Source of the DNA: Companilactobacillus jidongensis
GTDB taxonomy: Bacteria; Bacillota; Bacilli; Lactobacillales; Lactobacillaceae
Direction of reading: 5' to 3'
Assembly: GCF_003946575.1 (NCBI RefSeq)
Contig: NZ_RHOP01000004.1
Span: 62,001-126,000, forward strand
DNA length: 64,000 nucleotides
Shown here: piece after piece, positions 26,083 through 33,577 of the stretch
Layout of the letters: each line of letters opens with the position of its first letter
How positions within the stretch are numbered: the stretch's first letter is position 1
Position numbers and translations under genes: made by a program
Notes under the pieces: generated by a model
Told to the model about the DNA's origin: nothing
What the model saw: the letters and a program-made list of their open reading frames with translations, nothing else
The model's database searches: none

Positions 26083-26247
26083 AGGTGGAGAGATATTCAA
26101 CCAGCCGTGAAGGTGGCGTTAGAACGGTGAATTTCCGTTCTTACACCACGGGGCGAGCTTGGAGATTTTCGAAGAAAAGCTTCAAGTCGAGGTTCAAGAC
26201 CGTGGCTCGAACCGGTCCCCACGGCAGGTTAAATATCTCGGAACTGG
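26083..26247 (+). repeat. Structured intergenic repeat, type A copy 2
   Basis: A 165-base element. The outer stem is GAGATATTCAACC with GGTTAAATATCTC (26090-26102 with 26227-26239; 12 of 13 paired). It has a GAACGG/CCGTTC arm (26122-26140), then the same long arm and GGTTCAAG/CTCGAACC arm (loop ACCGTGG) as copy 1. Most of the core from GAGCTTGGAG onward is identical to the reverse complement of 17621-17760. Confidence 0.85.
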
Positions 26248-26275
26248 AAATAGAAGGACCACAAGGCCCTTCTAT
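26246..26275 (-). terminator. Terminator after the Dps-like gene
   Basis: AGAAGGACC (26252-26260) pairs with GGCCCTTCT (26265-26273) with one G-T pair, lying 10 bases after the stop codon; the minus-strand T run is weak. Confidence 0.55.
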
Positions 26276-26285
26276 CAACTAATAT

Positions 26286-26837
26286 CTAGTCTTCGTCATC
26301 CTCATCGTCTTCAAATCCCTCACGAGCATCATTACCAAGTAAAGCTTGATAAATACGGATTTGATGATTGTTCCAACCAAGTAACTCAACGAGAACCTGA
26401 GCCATATATGGACGATCTTCATTTTGTGCCAACTTAATTGCACGCGTTACGAACATATTATCAGTTGCGAAATCATTTACAACTGTTTGAATCATACCTT
26501 CAGCGTCCAAATACTTGTTAGCACCGTTTTCTTCGACCATTGTGTAATCAGCGTATTCTTTCATTGTTGATGGTGGCAACTCACCCTCATCTAACAATTG
26601 GTCAGCAACCTTGTCAAACCAAGCATTATTTTCGTCAATTGTATCATTCAAAACTGCCTTGTAGTTTTCGGCATCGGGACCTTTAACGAACCATTTTAGT
26701 TGGTGTAATTTAACATTGATATAAGCGTGATTAGAAACGATGTGACCCGTCATAGCGCCTGCGGTTGGTTTATGATGATCAGCATCAGCTTGTTTTTGCT
26801 CTGCCGCAAACTTCTCGTCAATTGTTAACTCTGTCAT
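26286..26837 (-). CDS. Dps-like ferritin-fold protein, divergent metal site
   Basis: 183 residues. Dps family layout is clear: LHQLKWFVKGPDAENY in helix 1, WFDKVADQLLDEGELPPSTMKEY in helix 2 and a four-helix bundle. Dps dodecamers store iron and protect DNA. Here the usual LHQxHW is LHQLKW and the usual LHE(K/L)FD segment is YKAVLND, so at least one ferroxidase histidine is missing, although the first (His45) and acidic residues near 75 and 79 remain. The C-terminus is a run of nine residues almost all Asp/Glu. Its start overlaps the metallochaperone stop (TAATG), so they are coupled. Confidence 0.8.
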   Translation of the reverse strand: MTELTIDEKFAAEQKQADADHHKPTAGAMTGHIVSNHAYINVKLHQLKWFVKGPDAENYKAVLNDTIDENNAWFDKVADQLLDEGELPPSTMKEYADYTMVEENGANKYLDAEGMIQTVVNDFATDNMFVTRAIKLAQNEDRPYMAQVLVELLGWNNHQIRIYQALLGNDAREGFEDDEDDED

Positions 26838-27067
26838 TATGCAATCTCCTTAGTTTTGATCTTTTTAACTTCATAACCTAATTCAGTAATAACTTTACCT
26901 AAATCTTCACCAGTTACTTTTGATTCATCAATATCAGCTTTTACTTTGCCAGCATTGAACATAACTTTGACATCTGAAACTCCGTCTTGATTTGAAACTG
27001 CTTTTTGAATTTTTGTCATACATGATGGGCATGTTAATTCGCCTAATTGTAATACTACTTTTGCCAT
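26837..27067 (-). CDS. Small HMA-domain metallochaperone (CopZ-like)
   Basis: 76 residues, one HMA domain: the metal-binding LTCPSCMTKIQKAV at 11-24 with the CPSC cysteines, then the babbab pattern GVSDVKVMFNAGKVKADID and a final LGYEVKKI. Such proteins hand soft metals to a P-type ATPase. The ATPase just upstream lacks its own N-terminal HMA domain, so this small protein probably supplies it (inference). The metal is not certain. It shares a TAATG with the Dps-like gene and lies 56 bases after the ATPase stop, with its own FNR-type promoter. Confidence 0.85.
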   Translation of the reverse strand: MAKVVLQLGELTCPSCMTKIQKAVSNQDGVSDVKVMFNAGKVKADIDESKVTGEDLGKVITELGYEVKKIKTKEIA

Positions 27068-27110
27068 ATTTAAGTTCCTCCTAAATATCTTTAACTAACT
27101 TACAAGTCAT

Positions 27111-27153
27111 ATCATAGCTGCTTTTACGCTACCTTAACTTGATTTGAATCAAG
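27111..27153 (-). promoter_or_regulatory. FNR/FLP box and promoter for the chaperone-dps operon
   Basis: CTTGATTTGAATCAAG (27138-27153) is a perfect TTGAT-N4-ATCAA palindrome lying inside the last codons of the ATPase gene. A TATGAT -10 (plus-strand 27111-27116) puts the box centre about 41.5 bases before the expected start, the classic class II activator position. Confidence 0.75.
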
Positions 27154-29019
27154 TTTTGGAGCTTTTTTGAAAGATTTTATTCTGAGTAATCTCATTGCAT
27201 TGAGAATAACAACTAAGATACTGAATTCATGGACAAACATCCCGCTTGCCATATGAATAACACCTACTAATAGACCAATTAACAATAGTGCAACGGTACC
27301 TACAGCAATGATAATATTCTCTTTGGTATTTGCGACTGTCTTCTTAGCTAGAACATACGAATGTGCAAGTGCATCAAAACTTGATTTGACCAAAACAACA
27401 TCAGCTGTTTCGATAGCAACATCTGTACCTGTACCCATACCAATTCCGATGTCAGCAGTAGCGAGTGAAGGCGAATCATTGATACCATCACCAACGAAGG
27501 CAACATGATGTCCTTCATCGGTAAACTTCTTAACAAAATCAACTTTTTGTTCAGGTAATAATTCTGCATGAACTTCGTCAATAGGTAGTCTGTCCGCAAC
27601 ATGTTGTGCGGCAATCTTGTTATCGCCAGTAAGCATTACAACACGCTTGATACCGGCTTTTTTAAGTGCAGTCAATCCTTCAAAGGCATCTGATCTGAGT
27701 TGATCATTAACACCGACAACAATCTTCAATTCTTTGTTCACAGCCATCAAGACGATTGAATCACCTTGATTGATACGTGCATCGATTGCTTTTCTAGCAT
27801 CTTCACTAATAACAACGTTATTAGCTTTCATAAGACGTTCGTTACCAACTAAGATATTGCCATCTGTACTCTGTAAGCCTTGACCCTTAACGGTATCTAG
27901 TTCTGGTAGATCTGTAGTTGCTTTGACATTTTCAGAATCAATGTGCTTAACAATCGCACGACCCAACGGATGATCTGACGTACCTTCAACAGCACTAAGT
28001 AGTGCCATATCCGATTCTTTTTCATTACCAAAATGAGTTAACTCTGAAACACTCATTTGACCAGTTGTTAGAGTACCAGTTTTATCAAGTACCAATGTAT
28101 CAACTTTTGAGAACGTATTTACAACATTTCCACCTTTCATCAAAATACCATTCTTAGCACCATTACCGATACCGGCAACATTAGAAACTGGTGCACCGAT
28201 CACTAAGGCACCAGGGCATCCCAAAACTAGAACTGTGATTGCTAATGGGAAGTCTTGTGTGAAGATCCAAACCAGAATACCAATGACTAACACAGCTGGT
28301 GTGTAATATGTCGCAAATTTATCAATGAATCTAGCCGCTGGCGAAGCACTATCTTGGGCTTCTTCAACCAGTTCGATGATTTTTCCGAAAGTGGTATCTT
28401 CGCCGACTGAAGTTGTCTCAACGGTGATTGTTCCGTTGTCAGTTAGTGATCCAGCAAAAACTTTGTCACCGACTGTTTTTTCAACGGGAGTTGATTCCCC
28501 AGTGATTGAAGCTTCATTCATATATCCTTTACCTTCGATGATCTTGCCATCGACAGGAATTTGACCACCAGGCTTAACGATTACGTGGTCCCCTTCGTCA
28601 ACATCATCAACATCAACTGTAGAAATATTTCCGGCTTCATCCACAACTTCAGCGGTTGTTGGAGCCATTTTTGTAAGATTCTTAACAGAGGAACGCGTCT
28701 TTTGTAGAGTTCTTTGTTCCAAGTAACTACCAAACAAGAACAGGAATGTAACTACGGCTGATTCTTCGTATTCTCCGATAACGAAAGCACCAATGACAGC
28801 AATTGAAACTAATAATTCAATACTGATAACTTTGTTCATTAAGGCTGTCCAAGCATGTAAGAATACTGGGATAGCTCCGACGATACTTGCGATGATCATG
28901 GCTGGTGTTTCAACCATCGGTATGTTTAAAAACTTTGCGGCGAAACTCACAACAATTAAAATTGCGATTGCCGCAGTCATTCTATTTTGATTTTTTTGAA
29001 CCCATATATTAAATTTCAT
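27124..29019 (-). CDS. Heavy-metal P1B-type ATPase with a CPG membrane motif
   Basis: 631 residues from ATG 29019 (AGGAGG upstream; the GTG at 29040 overlaps it). There are six or more membrane helices, the actuator TGES, the phosphorylated aspartate in DKTGTLT, the HPLGRAIV segment (metal-ATPase HP), and GDGINDSPSLA. It has no N-terminal metal-binding domain. The membrane metal motif reads GCPGAL rather than CPC, SPC or TPC, so the substrate class is unclear. It probably exports a transition metal. Genes for a metallochaperone and Dps-like protein follow. An FNR box centred 41.5 bases before its predicted transcription start suggests control by FLP. Confidence 0.88.
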   Translation of the reverse strand: MKFNIWVQKNQNRMTAAIAILIVVSFAAKFLNIPMVETPAMIIASIVGAIPVFLHAWTALMNKVISIELLVSIAVIGAFVIGEYEESAVVTFLFLFGSYLEQRTLQKTRSSVKNLTKMAPTTAEVVDEAGNISTVDVDDVDEGDHVIVKPGGQIPVDGKIIEGKGYMNEASITGESTPVEKTVGDKVFAGSLTDNGTITVETTSVGEDTTFGKIIELVEEAQDSASPAARFIDKFATYYTPAVLVIGILVWIFTQDFPLAITVLVLGCPGALVIGAPVSNVAGIGNGAKNGILMKGGNVVNTFSKVDTLVLDKTGTLTTGQMSVSELTHFGNEKESDMALLSAVEGTSDHPLGRAIVKHIDSENVKATTDLPELDTVKGQGLQSTDGNILVGNERLMKANNVVISEDARKAIDARINQGDSIVLMAVNKELKIVVGVNDQLRSDAFEGLTALKKAGIKRVVMLTGDNKIAAQHVADRLPIDEVHAELLPEQKVDFVKKFTDEGHHVAFVGDGINDSPSLATADIGIGMGTGTDVAIETADVVLVKSSFDALAHSYVLAKKTVANTKENIIIAVGTVALLLIGLLVGVIHMASGMFVHEFSILVVILNAMRLLRIKSFKKAPKLDSNQVKVA

Positions 29020-29046
29020 ATTGTCTTTCCTCCTAAGCACAAATAC

Positions 29047-29089
29047 ATTGTATTAGGTTTGGAAAGAGTCCAACTTGATTAAGGTCAAG
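29047..29089 (-). promoter_or_regulatory. FNR/FLP box and promoter for the P-type ATPase
   Basis: CTTGATTAAGGTCAAG (29074-29089) differs from TTGAT-N4-ATCAA at one base. A TACAAT -10 (plus-strand 29047-29052) again places its centre about 41.5 bases before the predicted start. Confidence 0.7.
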
Positions 29090-29104
29090 TTTTGCAAAAA
29101 AGTA

Positions 29105-29138
29105 CAAAAAAAGAGCAAACCGGCGGTTTACTCTTTTA
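29105..29138. terminator. Terminator after the LPXTG gene
   Basis: AAAAGAGCAAACCG (29109-29122) pairs with CGGTTTACTCTTTT (29124-29137) with one mismatch; the minus-strand side continues into seven T. Confidence 0.8.
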
Positions 29139-30425
29139 ATTTTTTAAATAAGTCCCACGAAGAAGGATGAACCATAACAACAAAACTGTAAAACCAATTG
29201 CTGTTAATAGATAACCTTGGTCATTCCCCGTCTTAGGCAACGTCTGTGCAATATCATTAGCTGAACTAGTATCAGTTGCGGCTGATGCCGTACCATTTTG
29301 CAGTGACTTCAAATCATTAGACAAGTTCTTCAAATCATTCATCATGTTAGACAGGTCCGAAGTATTGACTAGGTTAGATAGATCTAATGAGGACAATCCA
29401 TCAAAGTCCAAATTAAAGTCGAGCAATGAATCCAAACCATAATCAGGGCTGTTCAAGCTGAGTTGACCCGGAATCAATTTACTCAAGTCATCCAAACTAT
29501 CAATATTAAAGTTGAATTTTAAATAATCATTGTCACCCTTGGTGTACTTGAAAATGTTGCTTGGATCGATCGTCTTATTATTGATCATATTAATATTGAC
29601 CGCTGAATCGCCTAACTTCTTATTGTAAGCAATCGTCATAGCAACATTATAAGTTCCATCGTCATTCGGCGTGATAGTCGCTGTATTGGTTAAGTAATTG
29701 GCTGCCTCTGACCCACTCTTATCATTCTTAACTACTTTGTAAGTAATGCTTTGGCCATCCTTACTCTTAGTGATAGTCGTCGTTGACTTTGGATCTTCAA
29801 TAATAACGTTCTTTGAAGTATCAGTATTATCTGATATCAATGGCATTGTAGTAGTCGTCTGACTGTTGGCCTTTGTAGCATCAGTGATTGATTTCAAGTT
29901 ATCCAATAACGTACTTCTACTATTAGTAGCTCCGCTAGCAGTGGCCGTATCAAACTTAAAATCAACATTAGATTTTGTCAGTTCAATTCCTAATGCTTTG
30001 GTCTTTGACTCTAATGTACCTGCAATCTTGTTATTCAATTCATCCAAACTATTAACCGTGAAGCTAACATCTTGTTTTGTCGTACCATTGTCATCATAAT
30101 TGGCTGATACATCTGGTGTTTGTCCATCAATTGAAGTAACTGATAATGACTTCAATTTTGGCAAACTCATGGTTAGTGTAACTTTGTATGTTCCATCGCC
30201 ATTTTGCGATATTTTGGCTGTCTTTGTGAAATAAACACTGTTGGAGTCTACATTATCAGTGCCACTTTGATAAACATCATATGAAATATTTTGTGAATTT
30301 GTGGTATCCGACGAAGCTTGTGCAACTTGCGTAGTTGATACCATTGGTAAATTGTTTTCAACAACAGTTGTTACTCCCCCGAGCAACATGACTGCAGTTA
30401 ATAATTTGACTAATTTTCTCTTCAT
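29136..30425 (-). CDS. LPXTG-anchored surface protein, unknown function
   Basis: 429 residues from ATG 30425 (GGGGGCGA upstream). A signal peptide (to about residue 38, VAQAS) leads to a Thr/Ser/Asn/Asp-rich secreted body. It has two related halves: FTKTAKISQNGDGTYKVTLT and the similar TNTATITPNDDGTYNVAMT, each followed by a DLxxLIPG or DELNNKIAGTLES stretch. The end is a sortase signal, LPKTGNDQ, a hydrophobic helix and a basic tail. It may be an adhesin or a wall sensor; no known domain is seen. A perfect FNR box lies upstream. Confidence 0.8.
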   Translation of the reverse strand: MKRKLVKLLTAVMLLGGVTTVVENNLPMVSTTQVAQASSDTTNSQNISYDVYQSGTDNVDSNSVYFTKTAKISQNGDGTYKVTLTMSLPKLKSLSVTSIDGQTPDVSANYDDNGTTKQDVSFTVNSLDELNNKIAGTLESKTKALGIELTKSNVDFKFDTATASGATNSRSTLLDNLKSITDATKANSQTTTTMPLISDNTDTSKNVIIEDPKSTTTITKSKDGQSITYKVVKNDKSGSEAANYLTNTATITPNDDGTYNVAMTIAYNKKLGDSAVNINMINNKTIDPSNIFKYTKGDNDYLKFNFNIDSLDDLSKLIPGQLSLNSPDYGLDSLLDFNLDFDGLSSLDLSNLVNTSDLSNMMNDLKNLSNDLKSLQNGTASAATDTSSANDIAQTLPKTGNDQGYLLTAIGFTVLLLWFILLRGTYLKN

Positions 30426-30485
30426 CGTATCGCCCCCAAGCATATAAATCTTATCATATTTTAACTCACATAGTCACCATAATAC

Positions 30486-30528
30486 ATTGTAACAATAGGG
30501 TTTTAAACAAATAATTGATTTTGATCAA
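30486..30528 (-). promoter_or_regulatory. FNR/FLP box and promoter for the LPXTG gene
   Basis: TTGATTTTGATCAA (30515-30528) is a perfect TTGAT-N4-ATCAA palindrome. With the TACAAT -10 (plus-strand 30486-30491) its centre is about 42 bases before the expected start. The remaining 200 bases up to the aminopeptidase promoter hold nothing recognisable. Confidence 0.7.
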
Positions 30529-30727
30529 TAGCTTTCATAATTTATTGAACCAATTTAAGAAACCGATGCCACAATTTTAATATTAAAGCCATCTTTATAA
30601 TTTATATAATATACAATATATCTATGTCAGTGCTTACAAATAATCTTAGTTAGGTATCTATATCTAATAAATAGTCACTACTAAAGTAGATTTAAATTAA
30701 ATTGATTAAAGAAATATTACAAAACAT

Positions 30728-30757
30728 TTGGACTAGCCCGGTCTTAGGTTATATACT
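30728..30757 (+). promoter_or_regulatory. Promoter of the prolyl aminopeptidase gene
   Basis: TTGGAC (30728-30733) and TATACT (30752-30757) are separated by 18 bases and lie about 30 bases before the ATG; GGAAGGTG is the ribosome binding site. Confidence 0.6.
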
Positions 30758-30788
30758 ATTAATATTACATTCAGGAAGGTGAAATTAT

Positions 30789-31694
30789 ATGAAACAAGGC
30801 ACAACAATTATCACTCTCGATAATGGCTACCATTTATGGACAAACACTCAAGGTCACGGCGACATCCAATTGCTTTGCCTACACGGCGGACCTGGTGGAA
30901 ATCACGAATACTACGAAAACTTCGGTGAAAAACTCGCTGACCTTGGCGTTCAAGTATCAATGTATGATCAACTAGGATCATGGTACTCAGACCAACCCGA
31001 CTACAGCGACCAAGCCATCGCTGACAAATATCTTACTTATGAATACTTCGTTGATGAAGTTGAAGAAGTTAGACAAAAATTAGGACTTGATAACTTCTAC
31101 CTCATTGGACAATCATGGGGCGGAGCATTGGTTCAAATGTACGCTGCTAAATATGGCCAACATTTAAAGGGGGCCATCATCTCAAGTATGGTCGATGAAA
31201 TTGGTGACTATGTAGAAAGCATTAACCAATGTCGTTTGGACACACTTGGTCCTGACAAAGTTAAGTACATGGAAAAAATCGAAGCTGAAAACAATCTTTC
31301 TGATGCTACATATCAAAGTTATGTCGATGTCTTAAATGCAGAATACATCGACCGCAAACAACCAACATCGATCAGACACTTGATCGACACAACCGCTACT
31401 GGTGTCTACGGTGTTTTCCAAGGTGACAATGAATTTGTTATTACTGGTAAATTAAAAGACTGGCACTTCAGAAAACACCTTAAAGAAATCAAAGTCCCAA
31501 CTTTGATCACATTCGGTGAACATGAAACCATGCCAATTCCCACAGCCAAAATCATGCAAAAGGAAATTCCTCATGCACGCTTAGTTACTACACCAAATGG
31601 TGGACACCATCATATGATCGACAATGCTCCCGTTTACTTCGATCACTTGGAGACATTCATCAAAGATGTTGAGAATGACAATTTTAATGACTAA
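30789..31694 (+). CDS. pepI: Prolyl aminopeptidase (proline iminopeptidase)
   Basis: 301 residues, an alpha/beta hydrolase. It has the oxyanion loop LHGGPGGNHEYYENF at 30-44, the nucleophile elbow GQSWGG with serine near 110, and the catalytic histidine in GGHHHMID near 281-288. Family members remove N-terminal proline from peptides, supporting amino acid supply in dairy and meat environments. The HGGPGG pattern is characteristic. Single gene with its own promoter and terminator. Confidence 0.85.
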   Translation: MKQGTTIITLDNGYHLWTNTQGHGDIQLLCLHGGPGGNHEYYENFGEKLADLGVQVSMYDQLGSWYSDQPDYSDQAIADKYLTYEYFVDEVEEVRQKLGLDNFYLIGQSWGGALVQMYAAKYGQHLKGAIISSMVDEIGDYVESINQCRLDTLGPDKVKYMEKIEAENNLSDATYQSYVDVLNAEYIDRKQPTSIRHLIDTTATGVYGVFQGDNEFVITGKLKDWHFRKHLKEIKVPTLITFGEHETMPIPTAKIMQKEIPHARLVTTPNGGHHHMIDNAPVYFDHLETFIKDVENDNFND

Positions 31695-31696
31695 AT

Positions 31697-31740
31697 AAAA
31701 AGTTCAGAACGAAGTTAATTCTTCATTCTGAACTTTTTTT
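31697..31740. terminator. Bidirectional terminator after pepI and the glycogen operon
   Basis: AAAAGTTCAGAA pairs with TTCTGAACTTTT around an inner AAG/CTT, with T runs in both directions. It lies between two convergent units. Confidence 0.9.
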
Positions 31741-31742
31741 GT

Positions 31743-33560
31743 TTAAAAATCTTCAAATATCTTAATGCCTGATTGTTCCAAAGTCTTACCGGTCAAAAAC
31801 TTCTTAACCTCTGCGGAAAACTTACTAGGAACAATATCTAACATCAGATCATTAGCCTGTATCTCACGTGAATTAGGCGAAGTATTCAAGACTATTAATA
31901 TTTTTTTGTCTCCTTGCCAATAAGTATAACCAATACCATAATCGACTAAATAAAATGGTGAGAACTCGGCTTCATTGATCCACGAATGATCATGACGCCA
32001 TTGATACCACTTCTGCACCTCAGCTTGAATCACTTTATCAGCATGGTTCCATGGGAAGTATGCACGATTCTCAGGATCTTTGCCACCAGTAAGACCAGCT
32101 TCATCTCCATAATAAACACAAGGAACTCCGGGCATCGTGAATAATAACCCAAAGGCTTGTTGTAGCCAATCATGATTACCATGTAACATTGTTAGGATTC
32201 GTTCCGTATCATGACTACCGATATTATTAAAATTATAATTAAAGACGGTTTTCGGATAATTTTCTTTCAGCGTCATTAATTCAAGCCACCACTCTGATGG
32301 TTTCAGGTCACCGGTCAACACTCGCATGATCAATTTGCGCAATGGATAATTCATCACTGCCTGCAACATTCCACCTTCAAGATAATGACGACGACGGCCG
32401 TAAGCTAATTTGTGAGAAGCGTCTTCCCAAACCTCGCCGATCAGGACTTTATTAGGATAACGATCCAGTGCTTGACGGATTCCCATGATGAACTCATCTG
32501 GTAGTTCATCTGCCACATCTAGTCGCCAACCATCAATGCCACGTGACGTCCAGTAATCAATGACCGAATCCTTACTGCCATAGATAAAATTTTGAAAGTC
32601 CAGATTATTCTTGTTGACAGTTGGTAGATCAGTCACACCCCACCAACTGTCATATTCCTTGGGATATTTTGTAAAGTTGAACCAAGGATAATATGGGCTG
32701 TCTGTTGACTGTTCGGCACCAATCGTATTGTAATAACCACTCTGATTAAAATAACGCGAGTTGACTCCCACATGATTGAAAACACCGTCCAAAATCAAAT
32801 ACATTCCGGCCTCGTGTATCGCTGAAACCAAATGATCAAAGTCAGCTAACGTTCCTAACACAGGATCAATTTTTAAATAGTCCCCTGTGTCATAACGATG
32901 ATTGCTCATGGCTTCAAAAATTGGACTCAGATAAATTACCGTTACACCAAGTTGTTTCAAATACGGAAGTTTTGCTTCGATACCACGGAGATTACCACCG
33001 TAGAAGTCCCAACGAATAATCTCTTGTTTTTTATTGCGGATATACATTGGTAAGTCCGCTTTCTGTCCATAAATAAAGCTATTAGGTTTCGGATTATTAA
33101 CATGTCCATCTGGATTACCATTGTTAAAACGATCAACAAATATCTGGTATGCCAGTCCATGTCGGTACCAATCCGGAATTGGCTCCACATGATCAACAAC
33201 GGTTAACTGATACATCTGAACATCAGAACGGCTATTATAAATAACACCTTCACCGCCGAAACCACCATCCAAACAACCATAGAAACACTGTTCTCCAGTC
33301 GTGATCACTTCAAAATAATAAAAATACAAGCTAGCATTATTGGGAATAAATTCAGCACAATAATACGGTGCATGCATATTCATTATTTCCTGATGTTCTG
33401 TATCCCAATGTCCATCTTGAGCAACATGCAAAATAACTTTTTGAATCTCATCGCTTGAATGAGCCTTGATCTTAAAATGTACAGCTGACAGTTTTTGAAT
33501 AGCGCCAAACGGAGACTTGTCAGTTAACTGAAAAGAGTCATATTCAATAACTACGCTCAT
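31743..33560 (-). CDS. GH13 maltogenic amylase/neopullulanase
   Basis: 605 residues, no signal peptide, so intracellular. An N-terminal beta domain of CBM34 type (about 1-125) precedes the GH13 barrel. The family regions are DGVFNHVG near 258-265, GWRLDVA with the nucleophile Asp348, IGEVWE with acid Glu376, and IGSHDTER near 445. The N-domain plus MPKYIRN-like placement suggests GH13_20 (cyclomaltodextrinase/neopullulanase). It would debranch or trim dextrins released from glycogen by the phosphorylase encoded next door. Last gene of the glycogen operon. Confidence 0.88.
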   Translation of the reverse strand: MSVVIEYDSFQLTDKSPFGAIQKLSAVHFKIKAHSSDEIQKVILHVAQDGHWDTEHQEIMNMHAPYYCAEFIPNNASLYFYYFEVITTGEQCFYGCLDGGFGGEGVIYNSRSDVQMYQLTVVDHVEPIPDWYRHGLAYQIFVDRFNNGNPDGHVNNPKPNSFIYGQKADLPMYIRNKKQEIIRWDFYGGNLRGIEAKLPYLKQLGVTVIYLSPIFEAMSNHRYDTGDYLKIDPVLGTLADFDHLVSAIHEAGMYLILDGVFNHVGVNSRYFNQSGYYNTIGAEQSTDSPYYPWFNFTKYPKEYDSWWGVTDLPTVNKNNLDFQNFIYGSKDSVIDYWTSRGIDGWRLDVADELPDEFIMGIRQALDRYPNKVLIGEVWEDASHKLAYGRRRHYLEGGMLQAVMNYPLRKLIMRVLTGDLKPSEWWLELMTLKENYPKTVFNYNFNNIGSHDTERILTMLHGNHDWLQQAFGLLFTMPGVPCVYYGDEAGLTGGKDPENRAYFPWNHADKVIQAEVQKWYQWRHDHSWINEAEFSPFYLVDYGIGYTYWQGDKKILIVLNTSPNSREIQANDLMLDIVPSKFSAEVKKFLTGKTLEQSGIKIFEDF

Positions 33561-33577
33561 TAAAATTTCTCCTATAT

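Noticed and set aside
26085-26437. Two overlapping open frames on the plus strand
   Set aside because: They cover the type A repeat and the antisense of the Dps-like gene.
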